Assembly: GCA_963995525.1 (NCBI GenBank)
Contig: OZ023209.1
Span: 14,897,576-14,961,575, forward strand
Source: Escarpia spicata
Taxonomy: Eukaryota; Annelida; Polychaeta; Sabellida; Siboglinidae
DNA length: 64,000 bases
Direction: 5' to 3'
Below are positions 21,501 through 30,107 of this stretch, in pieces. Position numbers and translations under genes: made by a program. The notes beneath the pieces were generated by a model. It was not told the origin of the DNA. It searched no databases and worked only from the letters and a program-made list of their open reading frames with translations. Position 1 is the first letter of the stretch. Every line of letters begins with the position of its first letter.

Positions 21501-23789
21501 TCGAATATTTTATTTCCAGGTGTTTCTTCACTAGCATGCATATAGTCTCCACCAAACATGTCAACATTTTATTTCCATCATAACCCTTAATGATCTGTAA
21601 CTATGATTCACCAAACACCATTTCATTATTAATTACAAACTCACAATATAGTCCAAAGGACTTCAGGACCTTTTGGCCCATTTTTCAGAACATTATCGCT
21701 AAACCGACCTTTATATGCTGGCACTGAGAATGGTCACTGCCAGGGTGCTTGTCGTCCTCAGTGGTTCTTTTATGTCCCAAATTGAGACGGGACCGACATT
21801 AACATGATCTTCGAGTCACGAGGGATACACAGTCTACAATGTTGAGAGCCAGGTTTTTATACTAAATATCATGTCTGTCCGGTCTGGGTTTCGAACTCAG
21901 ATCGCTGTCATGCCAGGCGGATGTGCTAACCACTTCACTAGCTGCTCGCCCTCAAGATAACCTTGTAAGACGCCTCGCTGTACTGACATATGTATTGCAG
22001 ATTATTCGTGAGGTGCTTGTGAACCAGATGGCGCTACTGCAACGCAAGTGGAGTGATGAGGAGAAAACAACGAGGAAAAGTGGTGAAAAGGAGGACAAAT
22101 ATCACTCGGAGAAAGACACAGAACATTCACGGAAAAGGTAATGCATGTTTTTAAACGGAGTTTGCTGTTCTTCATTTTTACGATAGCATTCTAGTTTCTT
22201 AATACAAAAATAAATATATTGAAGATATACTCCATAAAATTTGTTTTGCTAAACCCGTAAGTTTTCACATTTTGAAATTTTGACTACAAAATGTTCAAAT
22301 TGTAAACACAACATTCCAATGATCTGTACATGCTCCATTGACCATAGCTGGGTTAACTGCAAGACCCTTTAATGTTTGCTATGTAGACAACTCATTTGTT
22401 GGGCTTCCTGCTAATAATTACCACGCATGGCTAACTCCATGTAATGGAACAGACAATGTCGCTGTAAGCGTGAAAGTGCTCACGAAAAGCATAACATTCA
22501 AAATTTGTGTATGTTTTGCTGTGTTGTCTTGATACGGCGCCATTTTGATGGACTGTTCTCATTGATGGTGACCATGTGCAAAACAATAACATGTGCTTAA
22601 AATACAACAAACAGATGGATTTTATCATGAATATTACTTGCTTTTGAAAATTATTAAATATGCAAAAAGCAGGAAGAAGTGACCAAGGCAGTGTTTCTCG
22701 CCGAAAGTGATAATGTTGACACCTATGAATTATTTAAGTGGTTCCACTACCTGAAAACGGTCATATAACAAATATATATGCCATATATGTGTTAATACTG
22801 AACATATCTTAAAAAAATTTGGAGTATTTATTAGATAAATGAATGGTATACGATATGTGAAATATGCGCACATTTGCTTTTGGTATTATTATGACAATGA
22901 ATGTTTCTAGTGAGACGGATTTTCACATGTTTGAAAATTATTCTGAGTTAAAAAGTGTGCATGTGATCATGGAATTGTCAAGAATCATTAGCTAGAATGC
23001 TGCTCTGTCAGATAAGGTGGTTTCGTGCAAGGACATCTGGCTTCACTAACTGCTGTTCTGGTTTTAGCATTTTTCAAGTTTTCCTAACAATTCTTAAATC
23101 TAAAGTCCCATCTCACAACAGTCATTGCAATCAGATTTCCTTGCCCAAAATCACCTTATCCGACAAAGGGGCATTCTAGGTAATGGTTCTTGACAATTGC
23201 ATGATCACACATATAGTTGTTAGCTCAGAATAATTTTCAAGGATGCATGCCCCTCTGTCGCACTAGAAAGTTTATTGCCATGGTTGTGCATAAGTAAATG
23301 AGCCCATATTCCACATATCATATACTATTCATTTAACTAATTAGTATTCCAAATTTGGTTAAGATGTACGTATTAACAGAGATATGGCTTATATCTGATG
23401 TGGCTACCCTTAAACATGTGTTTTACTATTTACTTTTCTGCAGCCGGTCACATCGGCCGTCAGACAGAAAGCGGCACAGCAGTAGAGAAAGCAAAAGTGG
23501 CGCCGATGGAGGTTCTTCAAGGAAGCGACGTCATCGCAGCATGAGTCGCGATGGCAGTCCAGACAGACACCGCTCCGACAGACACAGACACAAACACCAC
23601 AGAAGCAGTCGTCGCCATGACGACCGTGACCACGACAACCCTAAAGATGATGACCGTAAAGATGACGAACGTGACCATGACAACCGTGACCATGATGTGT
23701 CGATTGGTGAAGATTTGTTGTTAATGGTTAAGAAGGAAAAAGATGCGGAACAGGACAGGGTCACTAAAATGACAGATGTGATCACGTGA
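9397..23789 (+). CDS. SNRNP48: SNRNP48 (U11/U12-48K) gene, minor spliceosome protein
   Basis: The span covers at least seven exons. SNRNP48 is part of the U11/U12 di-snRNP and recognises the 5' splice site of U12-type introns in the nucleus. Family features seen are an N-terminal segment ending SLGWSRENL, the second half of the CHHC zinc finger (HESYC), RYLSVL...AVYDY, the signature K-R-x-R-Q-K-H-R-A-K-N-V-H-I-T-Q-K-S, IIREVLVNQM, and a long RS/RD/H-rich tail. Exons 19093, 19510, 22001 and 23444 join in phase. The first Cys-His half of the CHHC finger and the segment between exons 17413 and 19093 were not found, so one or two exons are missing from my model. An in-frame TGA lies at 19146-19148. 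The true 5' end is unknown. Most of the intron length is mobile DNA. Confidence 0.88.
9514..10399. other. SNRNP48 intron, no further feature seen
   Basis: AT-rich intronic sequence. No conserved frame and no repeat recognised before about 10400. Confidence 0.5.
10400..10661. repeat. Intronic repeat, left part (interrupted by LINE)
   Basis: Matches 20425-20640: TTTTTAGTCCTTTGGG, AACTTTTTCTCTAATTTTG, TTAGGGTACTGCCACTATG and AAGGGCCCCGTAGGGCCC occur in the same order. The match to the copy at 20.4 kb continues at 14420 after the LINE. The motif CTCTAATTTTGCATATACAT occurs twice per copy, so the repeat itself contains an internal duplication of about 170-180 bp. Confidence 0.85.
10662..14424 (+). 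mobile_element. Near full-length LINE insertion (L2/Crack-like) in SNRNP48 intron
   Basis: The element lies between GATTTTG (10655-10661) and ATTTTG (14420-14425), a short target duplication. The paralogous repeat near 20630 has the uninterrupted site CTCTAATTTTGCATATAC. The 3' end shows AAGCGCTGTGAACAATATTG and an (ATT)n tail, the hallmark of CR1-superfamily L2/Crack/Daphne elements. The 3' UTR contains (TTTA)n runs at about 14095-14130. The length of about 3.76 kb is near complete for a single-ORF element with endonuclease and RT. Confidence 0.92.
10761..14041 (+). pseudogene. LINE endonuclease/reverse transcriptase, disrupted
   Basis: Order of domains: N-terminal region with YDKHDLL and RGCRAG (usual in L2/Crack proteins), endonuclease (LNARSVRNK, ITETWL, GRGGGVGV, LYRPPSS, GDFNI, SDHHVV), then RT (NYRPVSNL, DLSAAFDTV, HHYADDLQLF), and the C-terminal SRLDY...QNAAARLI...WNALPSSI block. 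Breaks: a frame change near 11480-11530, an in-frame TAG at 12397-12399, frame changes near 12920 and 13070, a small deletion removing the PQGSVL residues before GPLLF, and a TAA at 13358-13360. The copy cannot encode an active enzyme, though the YADD motif is intact. Confidence 0.92.
14425..15255. repeat. Intronic repeat, right part
   Basis: Continues the repeat begun at 10400. It matches 20640-21690 along most of its length, for example TAATCAGTATTATGTCATTAATTG, GTACCTTGTGA.CAAATAA, CATCATAACCCTTAAT and AGTCCAAAGGACTTCAGG. There are small indels between the copies, for example a stretch after 20720 that is missing here. Confidence 0.85.
15327..15406 (+). CDS. SNRNP48: SNRNP48 exon with second half of CHHC finger (start approximate)
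   Basis: The frame reads VPERMLAQHESYCSCTRCGY followed by SREEL and a GTCAGT donor. It aligns with the vertebrate MPKSSLAKHMASCRLRKMGYTKEEE, including the zinc-binding His-x3-Cys. The acceptor is not clear. The first Cys-His pair expected just upstream is not visible in this frame, so it may lie on an undetected exon or be damaged. Confidence 0.6.
15407..17412. other. SNRNP48 intron with local duplication
   Basis: No coding sequence is recognised. The interval contains a tandem duplication (16485-17035, listed separately) and otherwise ordinary AT-rich sequence. Confidence 0.5.
16485..17035. repeat. Diverged tandem duplication, unit about 310 bp
   Basis: Two copies begin TATAAC.TGTAATAAAT.TCTGGCACA.GAAA (about 16487 and 16799) and run through GGTTAATAT.C, TTGTATTATCCTAA or TTGGATTATCCTAAA, and GTGGCTCAC to about 16740 and 17030. 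Several substitutions and indels separate them. Confidence 0.7.
17413..17460 (+). CDS. SNRNP48: Probable SNRNP48 exon with GC donor
   Basis: Flanked by a TTTCTTTTGCAG acceptor and an AAAG|GCAAGT donor, the accepted GC-AG consensus. In the frame that joins in phase to the next exon it encodes DATLRSILSSCSTGK. This could correspond to the vertebrate ITLNKDSQFQIIKQARTAVGK region, but similarity is weak and a further exon before 19093 is expected. Confidence 0.45.
17461..18280. other. SNRNP48 intron, nothing recognised
   Basis: AT-rich intronic sequence with a (TA)n run near 18044-18056. No conserved frame. Confidence 0.5.
18281..18368 (-). repeat. tRNA-like sequence (pseudogene or SINE head)
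   Basis: On the minus strand a box-A-like TCTCAGTTGGTAGGCAC is followed by a perfect box B, GGTTCAATCC, and the ends can pair as an acceptor stem in six of seven positions. The middle is abnormal: instead of a standard anticodon arm there is a TTGTAA/TTACAA hairpin. I judge it a tRNA-derived repeat or pseudogene, not a functional tRNA. Confidence 0.5.
18369..19092. other. SNRNP48 intron, nothing recognised
   Basis: The open frame near 18377-18703 is AT-rich and has no family signature. An exon encoding the missing part of SNRNP48 may lie here, but I cannot identify it. Confidence 0.4.
19093..19233 (+). CDS. SNRNP48: SNRNP48 exon with in-frame TGA
   Basis: The acceptor ends GACGTCAG and the donor is ACAG|GTTCG. 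It encodes ERYLSVLSCEERRAVYDY, aligning with the vertebrate KRFVCDLTQADRLALYDF, then TGA at 19146-19148, then VATAKATNKMISFP and an acidic end. The phase matches the next exon exactly (ACA G + AT GAT gives T-D-D). The stop interrupts an otherwise conserved, correctly phased exon. Confidence 0.8.
19510..19631 (+). CDS. SNRNP48: SNRNP48 exon with RAKNVHIT signature
   Basis: Acceptor TTTTTCTGCAG, donor GAG|GTAGGA. It encodes 40 residues containing ERDMKRKRQKHRAKNVHITQ and KSHNE, almost the same as the vertebrate RDYKRRRQSYRAKNVHITKKSYTE. This is the strongest evidence for the gene identity. Confidence 0.93.
19632..20409. other. SNRNP48 intron, nothing recognised
   Basis: AT-rich intronic sequence. 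No conserved frame. Confidence 0.5.
20410..21695. repeat. Intronic repeat, uninterrupted paralogue (LINE empty site)
   Basis: Second copy of the repeat at 10400-10661 plus 14425-15255. It carries TTTTTAGTCCTTTGGG at its left end and AGTCCAAAGGACTTCAGG at its right end. The position that holds the LINE in the other copy is intact here near 20630 (TTTTGCATATACATTTCATG). Confidence 0.85.
21715..21955 (-). mobile_element. tRNA-derived SINE
   Basis: On the minus strand the head starts near 21955 with GGGCGAGCAGCTAGTGAAGT, has a box A (TAGTGAAGTGGTTAGCAC) and a box B (GAGTTCGAAACCC) at standard spacing, then an unrelated body ending before the intronic repeat at 21695. The order (tRNA head, unrelated body) defines a SINE. 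It ends only about 45 bp before the splice acceptor of the next SNRNP48 exon. Confidence 0.8.
22001..22137 (+). CDS. SNRNP48: SNRNP48 exon, IIREVLVNQM region
   Basis: Acceptor TATGTATTGCAG, donor AAAAG|GTAATG. It encodes IIREVLVNQMALLQRKWSDE followed by a Lys/Glu-rich stretch, aligning with the vertebrate VIRDVINVHMEELSNHWQEE. Phase 0 at entry, phase 2 at exit, matching its neighbours. Confidence 0.9.
22138..22764. other. SNRNP48 intron, nothing recognised
   Basis: AT-rich, no conserved frame. Confidence 0.4.
22765..23405. mobile_element. Large imperfect inverted repeat (foldback or MITE-like)
   Basis: Left arm about 22765-23035, right arm about 23130-23405, central spacer about 95 bp. Matching blocks in inverted order include GTTAATAC, AAATTTGGA.TA, AAATGAAT.GTATA, GAAAATTATTCTGAG, AATTGTCAAGAA.CATTA and TAGAATGC. 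Arms differ by many substitutions, so the element is old. It ends about 36 bp before the acceptor of the last SNRNP48 exon. Confidence 0.8.
23444..23789 (+). CDS. SNRNP48: SNRNP48 last exon, RS/RD-rich tail
   Basis: The acceptor is TACTTTTCTGCAG. It enters in phase 2 (AAAAG|C gives Ser). It encodes a basic RS-type region (SRSHRPSDRKRHSSRESKSG), then an Arg/Asp/His-rich repeat-like segment, an acidic-basic end and a TGA at 23787-23789. Vertebrate SNRNP48 likewise ends in an Arg/Ser/His/Lys-rich tail, which suggests contact with other splicing factors. Confidence 0.85.
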
Positions 23790-25887
23790 CATGAAGTGTG
23801 AAATAGCACTACTTTGATTTGTACCTTACTAAGTCAATCTTGTAGAATTGTCTGAACTGTCCATTTTATGTGCAGAGTTGCATATCTATGCCGGTACCTT
23901 GTCTGTTGTATTATTTGTGTGTTGGGAATAACCTATTGCTATAGCTAGTAAATCATCAAGAACCGCGAAACTGAACTGTGATTCTAATGTCAAGTAATCA
24001 GTTTGTAACAGACCTGCAGTGGCTAATTTAGTTAATTACTATTATTATTAATTATCAGAGAAAGACTAGAATAGAAAATCCAGATTCGCGTTATATAAAA
24101 GCATTATATAAAAGAATGCTGCACAAGGCAAGCATATGGTTGCCGTCACTGTGGGCGCGTTTCTAAAGCAACAAGGTTTGAACGATTTGTTTATTTTCGC
24201 GTCTGTAGGCGTAGTTCTTGGTGTCTACCTGAACAGAATGTAGTTGACAGTTAAGAGTCATGACTGGAATTTGGTGCAGACATTGGCCTGACCTTAGATT
24301 CACTTCGTGACCATGTCCTGGTTTTAAGATCGAACCGGAAAGATGAAATTATGCAAATAAATGCAGACCCCCTCACGTGAGTGAGCACCCTCATCCCCAT
24401 AGTATGACGACATAAAAACACGCATGCGTAGAGCCATAATTCTACAAATTTCATACTATGCGTTTCGATCCCTTACGGTTTAAAGACAATTCCCGGATTT
24501 GGCTTGAAGCCAAGCCAGTATGTTTAAAAGGGAACTATTTTTTGGAATTACGAGGAGGGCGGCAATGAACACACACAAGGAGACAGGTTGACGCTCTCCA
24601 CGGGAAACTAGGAAAATGTTTCCCACAGTTTAGACTTATCAACATTTCGGCAAATATAAACCACGGTGGTTTATATATTGCTTGATCTTTCGATCTTCAA
24701 AAACCACGGACACTTTAAATGTAGAATAGAGTTGAACTGTCGGCGCACATGAATGTGCAAACGTTGTACGGACATCGTGTCTGAAGTTTCTACTGATGAA
24801 TAAAACATATATATTCGTGACGAACCTGGAATGCTTGTTTGTTCAATTTCATTGACAGACAAATACACCCTTAGCCGTGAGGGGACAATGCATCACCACA
24901 GCACGATGATGCACACGGCTTGGCGAGCGACATACCCGAGGTAAGGCTCCGGTCTTCTTAAGCCATTGCGTTCCGCCCAACTGAGTGAAGGAAGGAAGGA
25001 AGACGGAGGGGACAACAACTTTACAAGTTGTGTATTCATCCTAAAATAATATATTCATGTTTAAATACATACCAATATGCTTAAAAGTTCAAAGTACTTT
25101 CCCTTTGCCTCATTACTTAACCACTATAGTCATCTAGGTGTCACTTCCACACAGGGTCTACTCCCGTCTGGACTGGCTAGGCAGTTGTGTCGGCCTATAC
25201 ACCTAAACTACTAAATACAATCTAACCTTTTGCAACTACATTCAACAATATATCACGCCATCACATTGTACTCGGCAGCTGACACATTGAGACACGCCCC
25301 CGGTAAGCACCTTGAATTTCTCATGCGGACGTAACATTTTAGTAGACTGTCTTCGCACCTTGCCGAAGAGCGTGTCGTGGGTGGAGTGGTACACTACACG
25401 GGTGTCTGCCTCTTCCTGGGAAAATATCTCGTCCGTGATTGCTCCATGAGCAGCTGCACCGTCACCAATTCTCACGCACACCATCTCGTCTTATGGCCGT
25501 TTCGTATATATACTGCGAATGTCCTGACTACTTATGTATGGTGTAAGAACATCCAGTAGTAAATATATCACTTTTTATTATCTTTACATCCCTTAGTCAC
25601 ACCCATTCAGTGCATGTTATACCCGCTAAATGGCACCACTTCACCTTACATTTTCTAATATCGGTCTACGGTATGTTCCAAAAATCAAGGCAAAAGAGAG
25701 GGTAGTCTGGTGGGGGATAAAACCATTCAATAATTGCACCCCTCGAGGGTCGTCAAGAAACCTCCAAAGGTGGCCGAAGCAATTTCATATTCGGCTGTCT
25801 GAGCTGTCGCGCTATTCTCAACTTGCCAAGTCACGTGGCATAACAACGACAAGTCCGCCATTACTCGGTGAATGCTCGGTGAATAGA
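23790..25887. other. Intergenic; one repeat-like ORF remnant
   Basis: No host exon is recognised. Contains the dispersed repeat copy at 25188-25265 and a minus-strand frame (about 25260-25484) with IFSQEEADTRVVYH. The EEADTR motif is one I associate with uncharacterised repeat-encoded proteins of invertebrates, so this may be a transposon remnant; it is weak evidence. A (GGAA)n patch lies near 24986-25004. Confidence 0.4.
25188..25265. repeat. Dispersed repeat shared with 1408-1490
   Basis: See the partner copy. The conserved strings are ATACACCTAA, TCTAACC.TTTGCAACTACATTC and ACAATAT. Confidence 0.6.
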
Positions 25888-26029
25888 GCGTGTCTAATGA
25901 CGTCAGCACTATGCATGCACACAACCCCCAGCGGCCATATTGGAGTACAAGCGAACCGTTCGCAACCGCCCGCATTGTGTGTGTTCACTGAGCCGCTAAA
26001 TTGTTTTCTTTGTCGTTGCACCGCGCAGT
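25888..26029 (+). promoter_or_regulatory. Left inverted terminus and promoter of YqaJ gene
   Basis: Inverted match of the right terminus. It has a perfect CRE palindrome TGACGTCA at 25898-25905 and ends directly at the YqaJ start codon, so it must contain promoter and 5' UTR. No TATA box is evident. Confidence 0.55.
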
Positions 26030-28318
26030 ATGGCTTCAAAGACAGTTAAAGTTCCGTATGTTGACACATTAGATGTGTTGACAAAGCAGAGGTATTTAGA
26101 TAAGTTACGAATCGTTGATAGCGTTGATCCGTATTCTTTGCCGAATTCGGCATGGTCTAAGAAGGAAGCATGCTTCCTAGCTGTATCATACCCAGACATA
26201 GTGAACTACTTGATTTTTAACAAATCTTTCTACACCATGGAAGACATGAAGGCGTGGAAGAGCCTAGAGGCGTACAACCAGCTGACGTCAGGATGGATAA
26301 GCGATGTGGCGGTTTTTGTGAAAAATGGCTACCACATTGTACGAGCGAAAGTAAGCTTTGATTTCAGTAAATTTAGACATCTAGTTTTGATAAGTAGGTA
26401 GTCCCCCTATTAATAATATTACAATAGCTTAATGAGAATGACTATAACATTAATTGCAATAAAATATGTGCATGCAATTATACCTATGGCTATGCCCTTT
26501 TTCCTATGGGGCTATGCCTATGGCTATTGTGTAACTATAAATAGTAGGTCCCTATATTTATAAGCATAAAAGGCTGGATATATTTTTTATTAAGTACTGT
26601 TTTTATTATTAATTGCTTTATGCATCAACTTTGTTATGCAGAAGATAAGTAGGTACAACCATGACTTAAGTCCTTACAGCTATATATTTATGTATTTTAA
26701 GGCCCTAATTTTTGCATGTATAACATTGTCAACAATTCTAAATTTAGTTTGCACCGTACTAAAATTTTACACTGTTTGACAGGTACTTCATTCGCAGAGA
26801 CTTCGCGAAAAGCCATTGCAGCCATGGATCATCGCAGATAAAGCTGGGACTGTCTGCACCGCCCATTGTGACTGCATGGCTGGGTTGGGTGAGGCCTGCA
26901 CTCACATCGCCACACTTCTCTTTGCGGTGGATACTACCGTGAAGATCCGTGACAGCAAGACTGTGACGCAAGAGCCAGCTTATTGGCTGCTGCCAGCAAC
27001 TCACCGAGAGGTTCGTTACAGAGAGGTTGGTGAAATCGATTTCACGTCAGCCTTGACCAAAAAAAAGCAACTGGACGAAGCCATTGCCAGTGGGTCGCCA
27101 GTCTCGTCTCGGGTTCGTCAACCAAAGAACATCGCCGCACAAAGTCATGCTGAGCTTGACAGCTTTTTCCGTGGACTTAGCCTGGGTGACACAAAGCCTG
27201 TTGTGTTGTCCCTTCTGCCTCCGTACAGTGATGGGTTTGTTCCCAAACAGGCCCAGGTAAATTTTCCAGCAGTGCTTTCGGACATGTTCCAGGATGAGCT
27301 GTACAAACAGCCGTTCCATGTCGTCCTGGAGAAGTGTTCGTCTGTCACGTTGGCTGTCACACTTCAACAGGCGGAGGCAGTGGAGATGGCGACAAGGGCT
27401 CAGGCCAACTCACGACTGTGGCCAAAGTTCAGGGCTGGCAGGGTGACTGCATCAAGGTTTCACAAAGTGTGCCACACCGACCCCTCTCAACCAGCACCAA
27501 GTGCGATCAAGGACATCTGCTACCCGGATCGACACCTGACCACACCAGCCATACGATGGGGCATCAAGCATGAGAACGTTGCGAAGGCTGCTTATCGCAA
27601 GACGATGACCGGGCATGCCAACTTCTCCATGCGGGACTCTGGATTAGTCATCCACAACCGATATCCAGAGATTGGGGCTTCTCCCGATGGAGTCGTCCGA
27701 TGTGACTGCTGTGGGGAAGGCAGTCTCGAGGTGAAGTGCCCCTACCTCGTGCGTGACGAGGTCCTGAGTGAGGTAAAGGAAGGCGCCACATGTTTGGCAA
27801 AGAATGCAGATGGCACCCTACACTTACAAAAAGGACATGCCTACTACTACCAGGTACAGTGTCAGCTGTTTGTGTGTGGGCACAGCTATGGAGACTTTGT
27901 TGTGTGGACACAGAGGTCCTATCACTGCGAGCGCATCTACAAGGATAACATTCTTTGGGAAGAGATGGTACCAAAAGCCCGACACTTCTTCCGAGTAGGT
28001 GTGCTACCTGAACTGCTGGGAAAATGCCACACACGTCCACCCCTGGTTGGCTGTGCTGTGAACTCGGACACTGTGAACACTGGTGAGGCTGTACAAGCAG
28101 TGTGGTGTTACTGCCGAAAGGAGGAGTGTGGCGAGATGGTGTCCTGTGACAGTGACAGCTGTCAGTATGAATGGATTCACTACATGTGTGTGGGTGTGCC
28201 GTCGGAACCAAAGGAAAAGTGGTTTTGCCCTGAATGCCGAAAGAACAAACGCAAACAGAATGGAGAAATGCTGAATCATGAATGCCCAAGAAAAAAGGAA
28301 AAAACACAAAAAAAATAG
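26030..28318 (+). CDS. SWIM finger + YqaJ-type nuclease + PHD finger protein (2 exons)
   Basis: Exon 1 is 26030-26350 and exon 2 is 26783-28318, joined in phase 0 (GCGAAA|GTAAGC donor, TGACAG acceptor), giving about 618 residues. Residues 1-107 hold the family N-terminus (SLEAYNQLTSGWI). A SWIM zinc finger follows (C-D-C-M-A-G-L-G-E-A-C-T-H). The YqaJ/lambda-exonuclease fold is in the second half, with RVTASRFHKV, ALLxWGxxxE-like AIRWGIKHE, catalytic GASPDG and the E-V-K of SLEVKCPY, then QVQCQLFV. The last 80 residues form a PHD finger (CYCRKEECGEMVSCDSDSCQ ... WFCPEC) and a basic tail. No stop or shift is seen, so it looks intact. The family acts as a 5'-3' exonuclease or recombinase; its role in transposition is not established. 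Confidence 0.85.
26351..26782. other. Intron of the YqaJ gene
   Basis: GT-AG intron of 432 bp. It contains CTATGCCTATGGCTAT-like motifs near 26485-26540 that recur in inverted orientation in the THAP gene intron (about 29065-29125). This suggests the inverted symmetry of the element extends beyond its ends. Confidence 0.6.
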
Positions 28319-28516
28319 CATGTCTGACATGTCTGCAGTTTTTCATTTCACATGAAAATCCTAGCTGCACTGATGAGTCCTGGGGGGGGGGGGGACGAAA
28401 CATGTAACTAACAGACAGGTGCAATTACAATATATATATTCATATAAATCACAGTGACACCAATTATAGCATACCACTTTCATCACAAAAATAATTATTC
28501 CTTTTGGTGTCTACAG
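28319..28516. terminator. Convergent 3' ends between YqaJ and THAP genes
   Basis: Only about 200 bp separate the two stop codons. The gap holds a pure G run near 28382-28394 and AT-rich sequence (AATATATATATTCATATAAATCA). No canonical AATAAA is obvious on the plus strand. Confidence 0.35.
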
Positions 28517-29465
28517 TCAATGATTACCACAACTTTTGACTGCTGGTGGTACTACATCATGTGCCCGGTCTTCCACTAAGGAGGTCTGCATGGACAGTAG
28601 TGTGTTGGCCATGTCTAGGCGAGCTCTGTTAGCAGCACGATCAACTTTGCGCTCATATCGTGACAAACTGGTTGCTCCATCTGACGGCTTGAGCTTGTCG
28701 TGGCCAAGGTTTATGGTGGGTGCCCAGTCACAGTTTGTTTTGTCATACAAACTGGCAGGCTTGCCTACAAAACAATATATAAAACACATTAAAACATGCA
28801 CTGAGAATATTTAATAAATATGTAATTGAAATTGTCTTATGGCTTAAAACCCACTGTAGCATTGATACACAATACAAATTGTGACTAATACATCCATAAA
28901 ACTGTCAGCAGGTATTTTACTGTATAAAATGTTAGTGTTACTCAGTCAATGTTATATTTTTTATTATATTGTATTAATAAAGAAGTGTATAATTCTATGT
29001 TTATAAATTTGCTAGTCAATCAATTACATAAGCTATGGTTGCTATGGAATTTATGGCACAACACAGCCAATAGCATAGCCATAGGTGATAGGCAAAGCCA
29101 AGGCAAAGCCATGCCCATGGGCATGGCCGACACAGTCACAGGCTGTTATTGTTAGATAGACAGGCTGTTAGTTACATAAACCTGACTTCATTTTATGTAT
29201 GTAACATTTAATAATTTACACGGCCTTAACATTAATCTTACTTACCAGTCACAAAGTGCAACGAGCATACACGAGTGTATGGGTAGTTGGACGGCTTAAT
29301 GTCTGACCGGCCTATGTTGGAAAGCCAGACACGCTGTCGTTCCTCCGAAAGTTGTCGAGTTTGTTCCCCCTGCGTATGGCGAATTGTGGGCAGTCTGAAG
29401 TACGACAAATTACTGTCTCTGTCAGCTCGTTTGCCGCAAGCAAATACTCCACAAAAGTTTACCAT
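28517..29465 (-). CDS. THAP-domain protein without transposase domain (2 exons)
   Basis: Exon 1 is 29465-29246, exon 2 is 28764-28517 (CTG|GTAAGT donor, TTTTGTAG acceptor, in-phase join G|GC). It gives about 155 residues. The THAP C2CH zinc finger is complete: C-x4-C at FCGVFACG, the W of RVWLSNIGR, and CSLH followed by FVTGKPASLYD. The C-terminal half (LGHDKLKPSD and a basic segment with ARLDMANTLLSMQ) resembles the linker after the THAP domain in ISL2EU transposases. The frame then stops before any DDE region. It may bind the element's ends and act as a repressor or accessory factor; that is inference. Confidence 0.75.
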
Positions 29466-29608
29466 CCTTCGCGAATAACGGTGTAACGATGAAAAGAAAA
29501 GATTTACTGCATCAGTGAACATTCACAATGCGGGTGCGCGCGGGGCGGTCTGTACTCCAGCGCTTGTACTCCGAGATGGCAGACCGCAAAAATGGTGACG
29601 TCACACGC
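29466..29608 (-). promoter_or_regulatory. Right inverted terminus and promoter of THAP gene
   Basis: Inverted partner of 25888-26029. It also carries TGACGTCA (29596-29603) and reaches to within a few bases of the THAP start codon at 29465. An upstream in-frame ATG at 29522 lies inside the terminus; the ATG at 29465 fits the THAP family start better. Confidence 0.55.
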
Positions 29609-29744
29609 ACAGCCTCTATATGGTTGTTGTGTTGTGCGCTCGTGTTGTGTAAACCTAAAGGCTTGTTTTATTTGTTATTCATCGTTAAATTAGTTTAGTT
29701 ATATTATTTGTTGTAAGTTACGGATTTAGTGTAGTTAGATCATT

Positions 29745-30107
29745 ATGTCGTTCGGATACTTGGAAGGGTTGAGTTATTCCGACCGAGCGCGTTACATGTC
29801 AAAACTTACAGCGCTGTCTGCGGGAACCTGTCCGTACAAGATTCCCGCAGGTTCGTGGGTAGACGATCCTACGAAATGGCCAGAGATCGAATGGCCTGAT
29901 GTATCGTACTACCTAATCGAGACACCAGGCGTATTCACGAGCGAGTCTATGAGAAATCGACGGAGTCTCGAGGCTCACAACCAGTTTGAGTCTGGTTGTG
30001 TGAAAACAGTCTATTGCAGTTGTCGGATGCCTGTTGTTGACAGTGACTTTGTTGTTATCGATGCAGCTTTTATTACACAGATGCTCAGTCATGTTGTTTG
30101 CAAATAA
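29745..30107 (+). pseudogene. First exon of a second YqaJ-type protein, truncated
   Basis: Residues 1-90 resemble exon 1 of the YqaJ gene at 26030: both have an RxRYxxKL-like start, CPYKIP or DPYSLP, a W-P-x-V-S-Y-Y-L-I segment, and S-L-E-A-x-N-Q-x-x-S-G. The frame then diverges (CRMPVVDSDFVVIDAAF) and stops at 30107. No exon with SWIM, YqaJ or PHD motifs follows before the minus-strand transposase. It is probably a remnant of another element. Confidence 0.65.

Larger units (their letters stand above)
25888..29608. mobile_element. Two-gene ISL2EU-type transposon derivative with long inverted ends
   Basis: The outer 140 bp on each side match in inverted orientation. Both start GCGTGT..TGACGTCA, contain GGAGTACAAGCG, CCCGCATTGTG..TGTTCACTGA and TTTTCTTTT..TCGTT.CACCG, and run almost up to the start codons of two converging genes. 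The left gene is a YqaJ-nuclease gene, the right one a THAP gene. ISL2EU (IS4EU) elements are known to encode a THAP/DDE transposase and a separate YqaJ protein. Here the DDE part is missing. A 2-bp target duplication could not be fixed. Confidence 0.75.

Noticed and set aside
27648..28424. 258-codon minus-strand frame opposite the YqaJ gene
   Set aside because: The plus strand has clear SWIM, YqaJ and PHD motifs with splice sites. The minus frame has a random Ser/His-rich composition and no start context.
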